A DNA stretch of 64,000 bases, from contig VXBM01001016.1 of the NCBI GenBank assembly GCA_013400155.1, positions 239,426-303,425 of the forward strand, read 5' to 3'. This document shows, piece after piece, positions 50,863 through 63,250 of the stretch (positions are counted from its first letter, which is position 1; every line of letters starts with the position of its first letter). The DNA comes from Helopsaltes ochotensis. Taxonomy: Eukaryota; Chordata; Aves; Passeriformes; Locustellidae. Position numbers and translations under genes: made by a program. A model generated the notes under the pieces. That model did not search any database. It was not told where the DNA came from and saw only the letters and a program-made list of their open reading frames with translations.

Positions 50863-53649
50863 GTAAGAGATTTTCCTTAAAATAACTTTCATGTTGAAGC
50901 TATGTAGAATCTGGGGGTATGGTTTACTCTGAAACTCCTTCACTCTGTCATAGCAGTAGAAAAATGCTTTTAAGCATGCCTAAATATAGTCCAGAGCAGT
51001 GCAAAAGTGTAGCCTAAAGGAAAATCAGATACAGAGATTGAAGTCCAAAACAGGCCATTACAGTCATCTTTTTCAACTTGATGCACAAGTAGGCCACAGA
51101 ATTTCATCCGGTGTGCTGTGCAAAACAAAAAAACAAGTGCTGGGTTTGAAAGGCCTAAATTCTACTGAGTGCAATCCATATTTCTGCAGCTACATTTTCT
51201 TCTAGCTACGTGCTCCACTGTTTGCTGAGGCTCCTGGTACTCTCTCCAGAGACCTAACTAGATCCCTGCCTCCCTTCATCTGTCAGCTTAGGCACAGCGA
51301 CATTTGAGAACACCTTAAAGTTTCTCTTTTTGTCTAAACTCTAAGCATTGAAATAATTGGACAGTACGTGTGAATCATTTATATCTATGTTATTTCAAAC
51401 ATAATGTCCTAAATTAGCAGGTCTTTTATGGACAAGAGTGTAGAAATTAGCAAAGTGTATAAAATGTATTGATATGTTTGGTAGCAGGAGCAAGGTTTAA
51501 AAAGACCATAGTTCTTTTGCCAAGCCTATGATCTTCCTTAAACTTTGATAATGTGCTTAATCAGGACTTAAGCCTCACTTCCATGCAGAATAGGTACTGC
51601 TGAATGTTAACTTTTATTTGGGCCTGGTGGGCTCACACTTGTGCTAATATGCATTGCCATGCTGCCACTAATGGAAGCAGAAGAGGAATTTTCAGGATGT
51701 AGGCGTTGATCAATTAAGCAGGTGTTACACATTATCTCCCTTTCTTTCACTGAATTCTTGGTACATGTGTAAATATTTTGTCTATGTGCTTGAAATGCAC
51801 ACTTCTTTGGAGAAGGCTGGGGTGGAAAAAAGGGAAGCATTTAGAGAAAAATGAAAATTATTCTTTTCTTTAAATGCTTTTGATTGAACATGGTGTATGT
51901 AAGTGTATTAAGAATATTTACTGGTTACACCAAAAGTTACCCTAAACAGTTCCTTAAATAAGCTGGAAATCATCATCTTCAGTGCTGCAGTAAATGATAG
52001 ATGTTTTCAATGCCAGAGATTGTTCATTATTACATTTCCTGTATATGTGCTGCTGTTTATAGGAGTAGTAACCCAACATCCAAGAACATGACAGTTTTGC
52101 TGCAGCTATTCACCTTTACATCCTAGAATTCTGTCCTGCTTCCACCAGGAGAGATGCTGACAAAGTCTCTGAAATTTGGGCAGTGTAGAAAATGAATGGA
52201 GAACAAATCCTCCCTATTAATACATGTATCCACTGGTTTCAAATAGTTTTTTTCCTACTTTGTGATTTTTACAGATTTATTACTGTGCTAAGGTCAGCAC
52301 TGAAAGCTATGAAATCACTTTATATTTTAAGTATTATGAAACTTATTGCAACATTCTGCACTGAAAACTTTTTCAAATTGATTATTTAAGCGCTTACTAT
52401 AGAGGTTTTTTTTATTTTCAAGACCATTTATTTGGACTTTGCTGCCTAGGCTGCATGAATGATCTGGCAATTTGATTATTCATTTCAGTTTCTATTTTGC
52501 TAGTGACATGCAGTTTTACTTCTTACTAATCTCATTTGCCCTTGGTATGACTTCTTGCCAGTGTCAGTAATTGTACATTTTCTAAATTCAGAGTGTTTAA
52601 AATGAGGTTGTGCTACATGAATCAGGCTAATGTTTTTAAAATCTAAGGTAGCAATCTTTTTTAACATATGACTCTGACCTAAGATTAAACCCTAGCATGT
52701 ACATTTTATGATCACATTAGTTTCTAAATTTAATCATAATCCTGAAGGAAATATGTACATTCTTAGTACACTCCCTCCCCCATCCCGAGATATTAGGAAC
52801 AGTGCTGCATAACACTTAGCTTTAAACTAAGGTGACTGATGACCTAGTGTCTAGATTATTTCTCATTATTCTCATTATTTTTACTTCTCCTTTTTTTGAA
52901 ACTACACATCAATTTGAGTGTTAATTCTGGAAAATTATAACTGCGGGGTTTTTTTCAAGTTGTTCACATGCAATATGCTACTTCCACTGAAAAAAAGTTT
53001 GCTCCCAGATGAAACGAGAAAACTGACTGTGGCTTTGGCCACAGAACATATCCAGAGGCAATAGGTAGTAACTGCTGGACTGAAGGAAACTTTTTACTTT
53101 CTGTGAATTTTGTGTGGTTGTTGGTTCATTCTCCTTTGAGTACTGGCTGTTCATATCTTGGCATTCAATTATGTTAGCCCTGTCCTTTTAATGTGAAACC
53201 ATTGGCACAGAAGAAAACTTACAGAGCTATCCACACTGCAATTTCAAACCCATTTGCCTCACTGCAGGGAGGAAGAACTGCACTGCAGTGCCTTGCTGAC
53301 AAGTACAGCACAGTGAAATTCCCAGGACGTGGTGAATGCAGGGAGCAGTGTTCACTTAGCAGCATGAAATGAGAAAGTGAATCTGAAATGAATTCACAGC
53401 AGCTGAAATAACTTCAGGCACAATGTCAAGATCATATAGCTGAGAAAGGTCTGAACAGATTTCTGACTGTAGGAAAAGGTGATAATGTTTTGCAGATATT
53501 CCCCAATGAATTCACACTCACAGTCTTCAATTGTACCACACCACTCTGCCTTGGAAGTTCTGCCAGATTTGGTGCTCAGTACATACAGTAGTAAAGAATG
53601 AGGGGATCCCAGACCAAGGAACAGATAACTAAAATAATGAAAATTATAA

Positions 53650-53765
53650 CAAAAAAAAAAAAAAAGGAAAAAAAAAAAAAGAGAGAGAGAAAATAGTGAT
53701 AAAACATTTTTAAAGAGTGAAAAAATAAAAATAGTAAAAATAAAATTAAATAGTAAATATTTTAA
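53650..53765. repeat. A-rich low-complexity tract
   Basis: Two runs of about 13 to 15 A separated by GG, then GAGAGAGAGA, then AAAT/AAAAT words. It could be the degraded tail of an old retroposed copy, but no body was recognised on either side. Confidence 0.8.
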
Positions 53766-55949
53766 ATTGAAAACAACACTCTAAGACTGAATGCTAATTG
53801 AGTGGTACAGCACAAGTAATTCTGTGATGCTTCCCCCTCCTTTTGTGTCTATACTTGTTCTGGACAGGATGAGTGTGTTCCCAGACACTTCCAGACCACA
53901 TCCAACACATGTGGTCACATGCAGAGATGCTCTAATAAGGTAATCAGAAATGCAGGTCACTCCTGGAAAAGAGACCCTATTTTCTTTTCAGCCAAGTGTA
54001 AAATTTCCTTTATTCATTTGTCATTTGTCATTTTTCCAATGTCCCACAAGTGAGATAAGTAAGTGTGAAACCCTGTTTCTGGGGTCCTTGATGACCCTGC
54101 TGCTCTCATTTTTCAATACTCTTTGAAAAAGTCTTATGTTTGATGAAAATGGAGAGGACAGTCTCCAAATGGAGCATGTTCTTATGGGAGATGAGGTACC
54201 ACACATGAGACTCATTCCTTCCAGAACTGGTGGGCAAAAGGTTAACAAGGTCCACATTTTGATGGTACGTTTCAAATTCATCTAAATACAACATAAACCT
54301 GAGATTTAGATCAACCCACTGACATGCAGAAGAGAATTACTTGTGATCACTTTTATGCGAAGAGAAAATATAGATAGTGTCTGTCATTCCAAATTAAATG
54401 TTCATGCCTATGGCCCAGCAACTTCTGGAAAACCTTTTCAAGAGAGAATGAAGAGAGAATGAAGACTTACTTTGAGCCCATGATATTTTTCACATGAATA
54501 AATATTTATAAGTTTAACCTCTTGGTCAAAATCTGGAGAGCTACCCTTTCCCCAAATTACTCCTGCAGCATGGATTACTGTTTACTTGTCCTAAATGACC
54601 AGGTAGAACTAAGTTGCTGTCAAGAGTATCTATGCAATTCTGGTACATGAATACAGTATTATAGATATCTTTCAGTAAGATACTTTAAGCTGTACTATGA
54701 TAATCATGCACGGAGGCAGCCAGCATGCAGCAGCTAATTTGTATTACCCGTTCACTTGCAAACTTTTTGAGCTGCACTGTAAAGTAATGCAAATTGGAAA
54801 TAGACGTAAGAAATTTATACTGGATGAACAAACACACTTGCATGTTCAATTTGTACAAGAAAAAAAGAAAGAAGTCATCCAGCATTTAACTAAAAATAGT
54901 GTATCCAAAATGAACCTGATGTTGGGTTAGGATCTGTTCATGTAGTCCTAAGGACAAACTACATTTACTTTGAACTTGGCATGATTTTTTTGGTTTTTCT
55001 GCTTCTCATGACTACACTAAACTAAGTCATACTGAGTATTTCTACTGCTAAATGTACTTGATGCACTGTGCTTAATGATTGTGTTCAAAGTTTATAATTT
55101 ATAGATTGCAAGTTGATTTCATGCAGTTTACTTGAAAAAGCAATTGGCAGACAAGTAGAAAGTGAATGATAGAAATGTAATCAATGGGAACTAACCACGT
55201 AAGTAGTGAAAATGGTATTCAGGCTTCTTATTTTATGTTTTGTGTATCTATTGTAACTAATGTCTCAGTATAAAAGCAGTTAAGCATTTTAAACCAATAG
55301 CTTTCCTCACTGCCCCAGAAAGCAGGTCTCCTCACAGCTACTGCATGCAGAATGTGCTTCAGAAACCAGTTTCAGATATTTGACAAGCAGCAGCCAATCT
55401 GATTAGACTTCTGCCAGCACACTGATCTTTGCATCTCCCTGATAAAAGACGTCAGTGTAGTGCTGGTCTAGTTTTCAGAAGGATCCAAGTTGTGTTATAT
55501 GGTTTTTGTGTTATATGTCTGATTAAAAATTTAAACTTTGCCACCATAAGTGTCAAGCTGTCACCAGGGCACCTCTAATTGCATTCACTCCCTGCCTCAA
55601 GCAACCAGCTGATATTTCTGGTGAAACATCTGGCAGCAAAAATGCAGCTGCTGTATACAATAGGCAGTAGAAATATATAATAGGTGTTCTCTGGGGAAAA
55701 CGCAAAAGAACAAGAAAGAAAAGCACAGTAGAAGCTTTAGTCGTGTTGTATGAACAAATATCTAATAGTGGATATACTCTGAGTCTTATGTTAACATGAC
55801 CCTGGAAGTTATCTTTTGAAATCTTTTTCAGTAGTTGATGCAATATAATTACAGAATACTAATATTTCATGACTTTTCAAGTTTGCAAAGAGATGTAGAT
55901 AGGTTCCTGAAGAGCTAGTAATAGTTGTGTGTCACTACAGTATTAGGGA

Positions 55950-56245
55950 CAGCTGAATACCACACAGACTCTTAGGTCTTCTCAGAAGGCAATAGCACCA
56001 TTTACTAGAGATCATATTCTTTTATAAACTGTTCTGAGGAAGCTGGACCTGATTGGTCCTCAATCAACACCTCACCATCATTGGCTAATTAGAAACAACA
56101 CCCTTGTAAACATCTTACAAGTCAACAACAAGTGCAAAACCGCTAGGTGCAAAGATTAGAAATTGTCTGGAATTCCTCCACTGAGCTTCTCCCAGCTCCC
56201 CCAGAGCAATGCCTCAGAGAGTCTGTCTCACTTTCAGCATCCATA
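55950..56245 (-). mobile_element. probable solo LTR, minus orientation
   Basis: Read on the minus strand, the segment has CCAAT-type sites (ATTGG on the plus strand near 56054 and 56080). It also has a TATA-like TTTATAAAAGAATATG near 56028-56013 and a weak polyadenylation-like AGTAAATGG near 56008-56000. Together these give the compact promoter layout of a retroviral LTR. I recall similar sequence from songbird genomes. The ends are approximate and no target duplication was identified. Open frames within it are short. Confidence 0.5.
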
Positions 56246-57547
56246 GTTGTGTAAAGCAGTTTCTTTCAAGGTGGCTGTGGCTTCGTGCTAGTGGGGAAGG
56301 ACAGAAGTGGCTAGAAACACGTATTCAGTAAGATGCTTATATTTAGCAGCAAATTGGAGTCCGCTTTCAAAATGATGAATGTTGAGAGAAATTACAGATG
56401 ACAGAAAGAGCACGCAGAGTATCTCTGTGACTTTTAGCACATCCCTGAGTGTAAAAGGAAAATAGACTTATGACCATGTCAAAGTGAGGTAAAACTTAGA
56501 AATAAAAGATATGAAAAAGCTAAGAACTTCAAAGACTGAAACTTTTGAGCACTAACTGTTCAGAAAGTGATGATGTGAAAGAGATATTATAATCAACAGC
56601 TATTGCTTCTGGACTTAATAAATACTATCATCTTCGTGGAAAAAAATGACATCTACTCCTTTTTGTTCTTGTTGTTAGTACTGCAGAGCCAAAACAGTTA
56701 TGAGAGACTGATTTGCTTTTTCCTGGTTTGTGCGTCATCAGTCCAATTGTTCATGAGATTCCTGTTACATAAATATTTTTTCTGATTGTGATTCATGGGT
56801 AGAAAAGAATTAAGCTGACTTCCAGACCCCAAGTGGTGCTTGCAGATGTGAGTTAGAAAAGGTGTTTTATAAACATAGCTTATGTAATTTGGTTCTCTGA
56901 GCAGTGCACAATAAAATCTGAGTGCCTTTATATTTGATTCCAAGTTTATTTTTCAGTTATGACTTCAATTTATCCAGTTATTGAAAGAGCAATAACTTTT
57001 TTTGTAGTTTATTGCTCCTATAGATGTTAATTTAATCAACCAGTCATACAGTTTAAACCAGAGTGCTTAGTCACTGACTTTTTACAACTTGCCAGGGGAG
57101 TTTGTGTGGTAGCCAGAAGCAAGCTGCAGGTCAGCTGGAAAATCTTTTCCTGGCTGCTAGTTTTTATTTGGCGCTCATATCCCTTCCCTGTCTTGTTGAG
57201 CTTACATATCAACAATATTACATTACCTCTGCACATATCAAAAGCACCCATCCACTAGAGAAAAGGGTGGCTAGGGAAAACTTCCACCACTATATAAATA
57301 TATCAGCTGTCCTCTGAGCTTTTTGACAGAGAGAAAGATAGCTATGACCACGCCTATGTTCTCACACAGGCATGTACTAGGAAGCACCAGGACAATGGTG
57401 AGAGTGATGATTATCCCCACTGTGCATGCATGGTAGGTCAAGCATCATGCCAGATGTCACCTATGGCTAACGGGTTTCCTTTAGGCCAAAAAGGCATTTG
57501 GACAAAACTAGGCTTTCTTGATCTTTGGAGAAGATGAGACCTTATAT

Positions 57548-58687
57548 TGGGTTTGCATGGCAAGGTTTTGGTGGCACGAGGGGCTACAGGGATGGCTTCT
57601 GTGAGAAGTTGTTAGAAGTTTCCCTCACATCTATCAGAGCCAGTGCCACGCAGCTCCAAGGTGAACCCACTGTTGGCTATAACTGAGCCAGTCAACAACA
57701 ATGGTAGCACCTCTGTGATAAAGTGTTTAAAAAGGCAAAAATCTGCTGCAGAGCAGCAGCCAAAAGAGAGGAATGAGAAAATGTGAGAGGAACAACTCTG
57801 CAGACATCAAGGTCAGTGAGGAAGGAAGGAAGGAAGGAAGGGGAGGAGATGCTCTAGATGCTGGGGCTGAGATTCCCTGCAGCCCATGTTGCATACCATG
57901 GTGAGGCAGCTCTGCCCCTGCAGCCCATGGAGGTCCACAGGAGAGCAGATACCCACCTGTAGCCTTTGGAGAACCCCACACTGGAGCAGGTGGATGCCCA
58001 AAGGAGGCTGTGAGCCTGTGGGAAGCCCACATTGGAGCAGGCTCCTGGCAGGACCTGTGGTCTCCTGGAGAGAAGAGCCCATGCTGAAGCAGACTTGTTG
58101 GTAGGACTTGTGACACCATGCAAGAGACCCGCACTGGAACAATCTGTTCCTGACACACTGCATCCCATGAAAGAGAACATACTGGAGAACTTTGTGAAGA
58201 ACTGCAGCTTGCAGGAAGGACCCAAGTTTGAAAAGTTGGTGGAGCACTGTCCCCTGTGGAGGGGACCCCACAATGAATCAAGGAAAGAGCGTGAGGAGTC
58301 CTCCGAGGAGGAAGGAGTAGCAGAGACAACAGGTAATGAATTGACTGCAGCCCCAATTCCCTGTCCCTACATACCACTGGGTAGGAGAAGGTAGAGAAAA
58401 GTTGGAGTGAAGCTGAGCCTGGAAAGAGGGAAGGGTTAGGGGAAAGTATTTTAAGGTTTGGTTTTATTTCTTGTTATCTTATTCTAATTTGATTGCTAAT
58501 AAGTTAAACTAATTTTTCTAAGTCGCGTCTATTTGGCCCATGATGGTAACAGCTGGGTGATTTCTTTTTGTCCTTACCTAGACCTGTGAGCTTCCTCTTC
58601 TATTTTTCTTCCCTGTCCTGATGAAAAAGGGAGTGATGGAATGCTTTTAGTGGGTACCTGGCATGCAGCCAGGGTCAACCTACCACA
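57548..58687 (+). mobile_element. 1.14-kb LTR-type repeat with ~50-bp internal periodicity
   Basis: The element starts TGGGTTTGCATGGCAAGG and ends GTCAACCTACCACA, with TG...CA ends. The 5' third carries a TTTAAAAAG box near 57727. The middle has at least six imperfect modules about 45 to 52 bp apart, each with a CCCACACTGGAGCAG-like core (near 57974, 58025, 58077, 58127, 58175 and 58220). Near the 3' end, GCTAATAAGTTAAAC looks like a degenerate polyadenylation site. I recognise this as a very abundant avian repeat, but the family name is uncertain. Open frames of up to 216 codons on both strands arise from its GC content and phased repeats, so gene predictors may call false genes here. No target duplication was seen. 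Confidence 0.8.
57819..57842. repeat. GGAA microsatellite inside the LTR
   Basis: About five AGGA/GGAA units in a row, within the LTR just before its phased modules. Confidence 0.9.
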
Positions 58688-60216
58688 AATGTAGTTCGGT
58701 GTTATTCCACTACTGCAAACAGCATCAAAAATTCCGTAGCTTTCATGGACTCTAGTAAGTTGTTTCAGTCTCTCACTTTTCTGATCCTATTATTCAATAT
58801 GTAAATATCTAAAGCTAATTCAATTACAGTACAAGTTATGCAGCCTGCAGGCTCTGTATTTTCATGAGCGGCATAACATATTATTATTAGCAGGTGCAGT
58901 TTGTTATTTGATGTTTTAAGCACTGCATCTGGTTGCATCCACAAATAATGGACAGGGACATCAACATGACCCAAACTATGCCTGCAAAAAGGGAACCAGA
59001 CTGAAATGCAAACATTACCGCAAGCATTATAAATGAAAGTGCTTCCAGCTATTTAATTTTAAACATTGGGCTGTTCATTTCATCCCAATTCAGCCAGAGC
59101 AAGTGGAAATCAGACTGGTCTTATTATCTAATGCACATAGCAAAAGGAGTCTCTTTTCAGCAGTATTTTACAGAAAAACATGTTGGTACAAGCAGAACAA
59201 TGTCCTTCCCAGGGAGTATTCTGTACAAAAAACCCCATGATCACTTAACAGTGGAGAAGTTTCAAGCTGCCTGAACTTCTGAGGGAAAAGTTTTAGATTT
59301 CAGATGCTATGTCCACTGTACAGCACAATGGCAGTTCAGGAAAAAAAATTGAGGAGGTAAATGAAAGTCTGGATAGATAGGGTCTGAATTCAAATTTCAG
59401 AATGCAGTTCTTAAAGATTAATTTCTTGATTATCTGAGGGAACCCATAAATGAATGTTTCTGAGTTGACAAGCGCCAACCTTTAACAGAGCTTTGTAAAA
59501 CTAGTAGACTAAGCAAATATTACTGAAAATCTGATCCTCTTTTTTGAAAAAATTTGGCTTTTCCAAGGAATAGGGAGGTCATACAGAAAATACATAGATA
59601 ACTGAATAGGAACTTAAAAGCTCCTGACATACTTCTTTCAGGAACAGGTAAAATTTCTTGTCAAAGAATTTACTATCATCAATGTCCACAAATCAGAACA
59701 TCAAAAATCTTTGGAAAAAAAAAAAACAGACAGGCAATAGATTAAGAAAAATTATCATGGTTATATATGAGATGTCCCCTATATGTCAAAAGTCCCTTTC
59801 CCTTCACAATAACTGGTCTTAAACTGCAATTATTTTTGAGATGTTGTTTTACCCGCCAGCAGCATAAGCACAATGGACAATCACTACAAGCTACAATCAC
59901 TTAATGCACAGTGAGAGTTTACATTGCCCAAAGGTGACATGACTGGTTTGCTGCAACACTTCCTTAAAGTAATGGCTTAATAAGCAAAAATCTAAAGCTA
60001 TCTCTAGGGAACAGAAAGACAGAGTATACAGAAACGCAGCAGTAGGCTTTGTGTACTCATTTTATGTTAATGATTTTGGTGTTGAACTTGTTTTGAGAAG
60101 ACAGCACGGTATTTACAGCATTATGCATCTAAATCAAATAGTAATGATTGGTCTTGGGGACATTTACATCTTCCTCTAAAGCCTGAGCGAGTGTGGGGAT
60201 GCCCCCCCTGAAAGTA

Positions 60217-60276
60217 GTGCCAAGAGGGAAGCATGGACCTGGAAGGGACAGTTCCCTTTCTCACTGCTCTTGGCAC
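60217..60276. repeat. inverted repeat with 10-bp perfect arms
   Basis: GTGCCAAGAG (60217-60226) is the exact reverse complement of CTCTTGGCAC (60267-60276). An inner pair, GGAA with TTCC (60227-60230 and 60252-60255), could extend the stem across an asymmetric bulge. The size is like a small hairpin precursor, but the bulge and loop are large for a typical microRNA. Function unknown. Confidence 0.7.
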
Positions 60277-62475
60277 AAGGACTCCAGGCCCTCTCATTGT
60301 CTGACTTTCTTTGTTATACAGGGTTAAGTCAGTGATGGAGCAAGTGGAGCATTGGTGCCCTGTGCCTTGGATTGCCTGTATTTCAGTTGTGGCAACAGAA
60401 CAAAATAGAAATAGTCACCTACATCAGGGCTCAACCTTCTTGAAAAAGACCTTTCAGTTTATGGGCCCAAATGAAATGCAGAATTATCCACTGCATATTT
60501 ACGTATTTGTTTCTTGCTGCTTGAGTGATTATGAAGTAGTGTTGTAAATGAAGTTTTGAAAAGCCTGATCTGAGGGAAAAATGCTTCTGAGATAGACATG
60601 CTAACTGAAACTTCTGTCATCCAGTTAGACAAGTCCTCCTGTTCAAAGTCTTACCTGGTTTACAAAACTCTCCTCTGTGCACAAATTATCTTTTATTTTG
60701 TTATCTGAAACCTCTTGAAAGAATCTGTAAAATTACATTTTACACAAAACAGTGTGAAAGCTCTTTTCTTTTCCTCTTGAAGGCCCTCATGGTACTCTAC
60801 TTACTACTGTTCTTGTTTTTGTTAATAGACTCAAATAGACCTTTCCATTTATAACAAGATTGACTTCCCTTTCTTAAAATATAAGAACTTTGTACTTACC
60901 TTTTTTTTTGTCTAAAGGCCATCTCTTGCACCTTTTTAAAATTCAAAACTTTTTATAAAGGATAAAGCCTCCACAGTGAAAATGTAGATAGGAGAAGAGG
61001 AAAATGGAGACACATACATCTGAAAACCATGACTCTATACTTTGTCTTGCAAGATGCAAAATTCATGTTCTTCTCCTCAAGAAATTTGTCTTCTCATGTT
61101 TAGATTTCTGTATCTTTTTGTGCCTTGTGAGTTAATAATCTATTCTGTGACTTCATTTTCTGGGGAATCTGAAGAAGCTCCAGAGTGCTGACAGGAAGGC
61201 ATGTCTGAAGGTCAACTTCATGAAGCAGAGCTGTCACCAATGCTAGATCAGCATGGCTGTGGCTTTTTTCTATAGAATTCTGTAGATTTTCTATAGATTA
61301 CAGCCTGGCCCTTCAATCACCAGAGTTCTTGAAGTTGTACTGTGAGTGCTATTGCTATTGGAAACTGTGACTTTCTGAGACAAGAGTGGATTAAACAAAT
61401 GTCCTGAAACAGCAGCTGAGAGGATAGAAGCTGTGATTTTTAGAACATTCCAGGTCAATGTTCTTGTGCAAACTTATGGATTTTATCATTAGCTTCAGAA
61501 ATTCACAGGAGAGAAGAATTCAAGTAATGAAATACAGAAAGTACTGACCAAAGTCAAGAGACCTTTTAAAGTAGAGAGGACATTGATGAGAGGCTTTGTT
61601 ATTTAAAGATCTGCATTTCCCTATGTCTTCTCTGCTGGAAGAATGAATAGGCTGGGATGGGGAAAATGGATGTCAGCCACGGCCTTATAAAATGTTCTGA
61701 ATCGAATGCTGCTGCTGTGATGTGTCCCAGACAGCTGAGCAGTGCACTAGAGGCACCCATGAAGGTGCAGTTGTAGGAAGTAACGTGTCTCTGCTACTGC
61801 AGAAGTTGATGTGGGTGCTGAGGAAGGTAACAGGAATCCAGGGAATATAAGGTGGTTGTACCACAGAGCCCCAAGAGGAAGAAAACCAACCATACTGATT
61901 GTAGCTGTCAACAATGTACATAACCTGCCTAGGTAGGAACAAGCCCTTAATATGCATCGGTTCATCTCATTCTGAGGAAAATAGAACAAATTAATTACAC
62001 CTTGAAGGTGCCTGTTCCTCTCCGTTGCAGATCTCTAAACTTAGTTGCCCTGAATCACACCTGTGGTGTCTGCTCCTGAGGAGTAAACCTTCAGGGAACT
62101 TCTCAGGATCAGTGAGCGTAGAGACATGATCCTGCAAGTGTTTTGATACAAATATAGTGGCCTGCCAGTATCCAGCATGGGAAACTGGGTCAGATACCTG
62201 TTACACATCAGATCTATAAACTACTCAAATAAGCCTTTTTGTCTGCCCTCTGTCCAGGTATTAATTATAGATTTATATTAGTAGATCTGTGGATTGCAAG
62301 ATCATCCCCAGTACTGGTGTAATGTAAAGTATAATGGAATTGTGTAACAACTGAAAATTTCCATTCTAAAACCCCCCAAGCTGTGAAAAAGATTAATGTT
62401 TCTGCAGTTTTTCCATTATTTGACTTTTTTTGTTCTTTGATGTTTTGACTGGGAATTGAGGACTGCTTGCCATGC

Positions 62476-62526
62476 CCATTTCCATTTCCATTTCCATTTC
62501 CATTTCCATTTCCATTTCCATTTCCA
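62476..62526. repeat. CCATTT hexanucleotide microsatellite, 8.5 copies
   Basis: Eight perfect CCATTT units plus CCA, with no interruption. The uninterrupted state suggests recent expansion and probable length polymorphism. It makes alternating Gly-Asn and His-Phe codons in two overlapping open frames, which are not genes. Confidence 0.97.
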
Positions 62527-63009
62527 GTTTTGTTGTCTGTCTTATGAAAGGAAACACCATTCATGTCTCCTACTAATGTATTATTGCAGCCAAAATGCAC
62601 AACACAAAAATTATTTGGGACAGGTGAGCACATTAGAGTTTTGAAAAAGGGGGGAATTTAGAATGATGATGAGAAAGCATAAGAGGACACTAGAATCAAA
62701 ACGTGGAGGTATATCCACATTAAACCAGGGCAGATAAGTAAGAAAGGCCTCCTTCTCACTGTATAACTACCTCTATTAAAATGTGAATTTAAAATCTCTT
62801 TGGAAAGACAACACAAGCCGTTAACATCTTGAAACAATTTTGGTTTGTATTTATGGAGAATGTCTTAACTGAATGCAGCAAAGGAGAAAGGCAAGGAAAT
62901 AATAATTACTAGCATAAATTAGCAAAGAGTTTTAGCTAAGGAAAGGGAAACATTTTGAATATGTGAAAATATTTCATTTAAATAGATTTAGTGTAGTCAC
63001 ATAGTTTGT

Positions 63010-63250
63010 TGTGATTGGGAATGGGGCTGCAGCTGATCCTCATCCCTAATGGGCTAAAATTGTATAGGACAGGTGATTAATATTGAAGGCAATGAAACTT
63101 GGAGTGCTGAAGTGTACTGACCAATCACAAAAGGGTAGATAGGACACAGAGGTGTAATGCATGTAAGATGAAGGGTATAAAAGGTTGCACTGGAAAACAA
63201 TAAAGTGCTGATGCTTGAAGCCTTCTTTGATGTCAGTTGTACCTTCTCTG
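63010..63250 (+). mobile_element. solo LTR, plus orientation
   Basis: A compact LTR promoter layout: CCAAT at 63121-63125, TATAAAAG at 63176-63183 and AATAAA at 63199-63204, followed by a GT- and T-rich U5-like stretch. The left end is probably the TGTGATTGGG at 63010, and the right end lies near CTCTGTCA at about 63250. No clear target duplication was found, so the borders are approximate. No viral genes are adjacent. It is in sense orientation within the last ANO4 intron of the window. Confidence 0.65.

Noticed and set aside
54697..54930. 77-codon frame as the next ANO4 exon
   Set aside because: It lacks the conserved dimerisation-domain residues expected after exon 4, and the frame has no matching splice signals.
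57727..58394. Open frames of up to 216 codons in sense and antisense
   Set aside because: They lie inside the abundant LTR repeat and result from its phased GC-rich modules. Cysteine- and serine-rich composition with no domain argues against a gene.
62265..62633. 122-codon frame with a Gly-Asn repeat
   Set aside because: The repeat is the CCATTT microsatellite read on the minus strand. The rest has no recognisable similarity.
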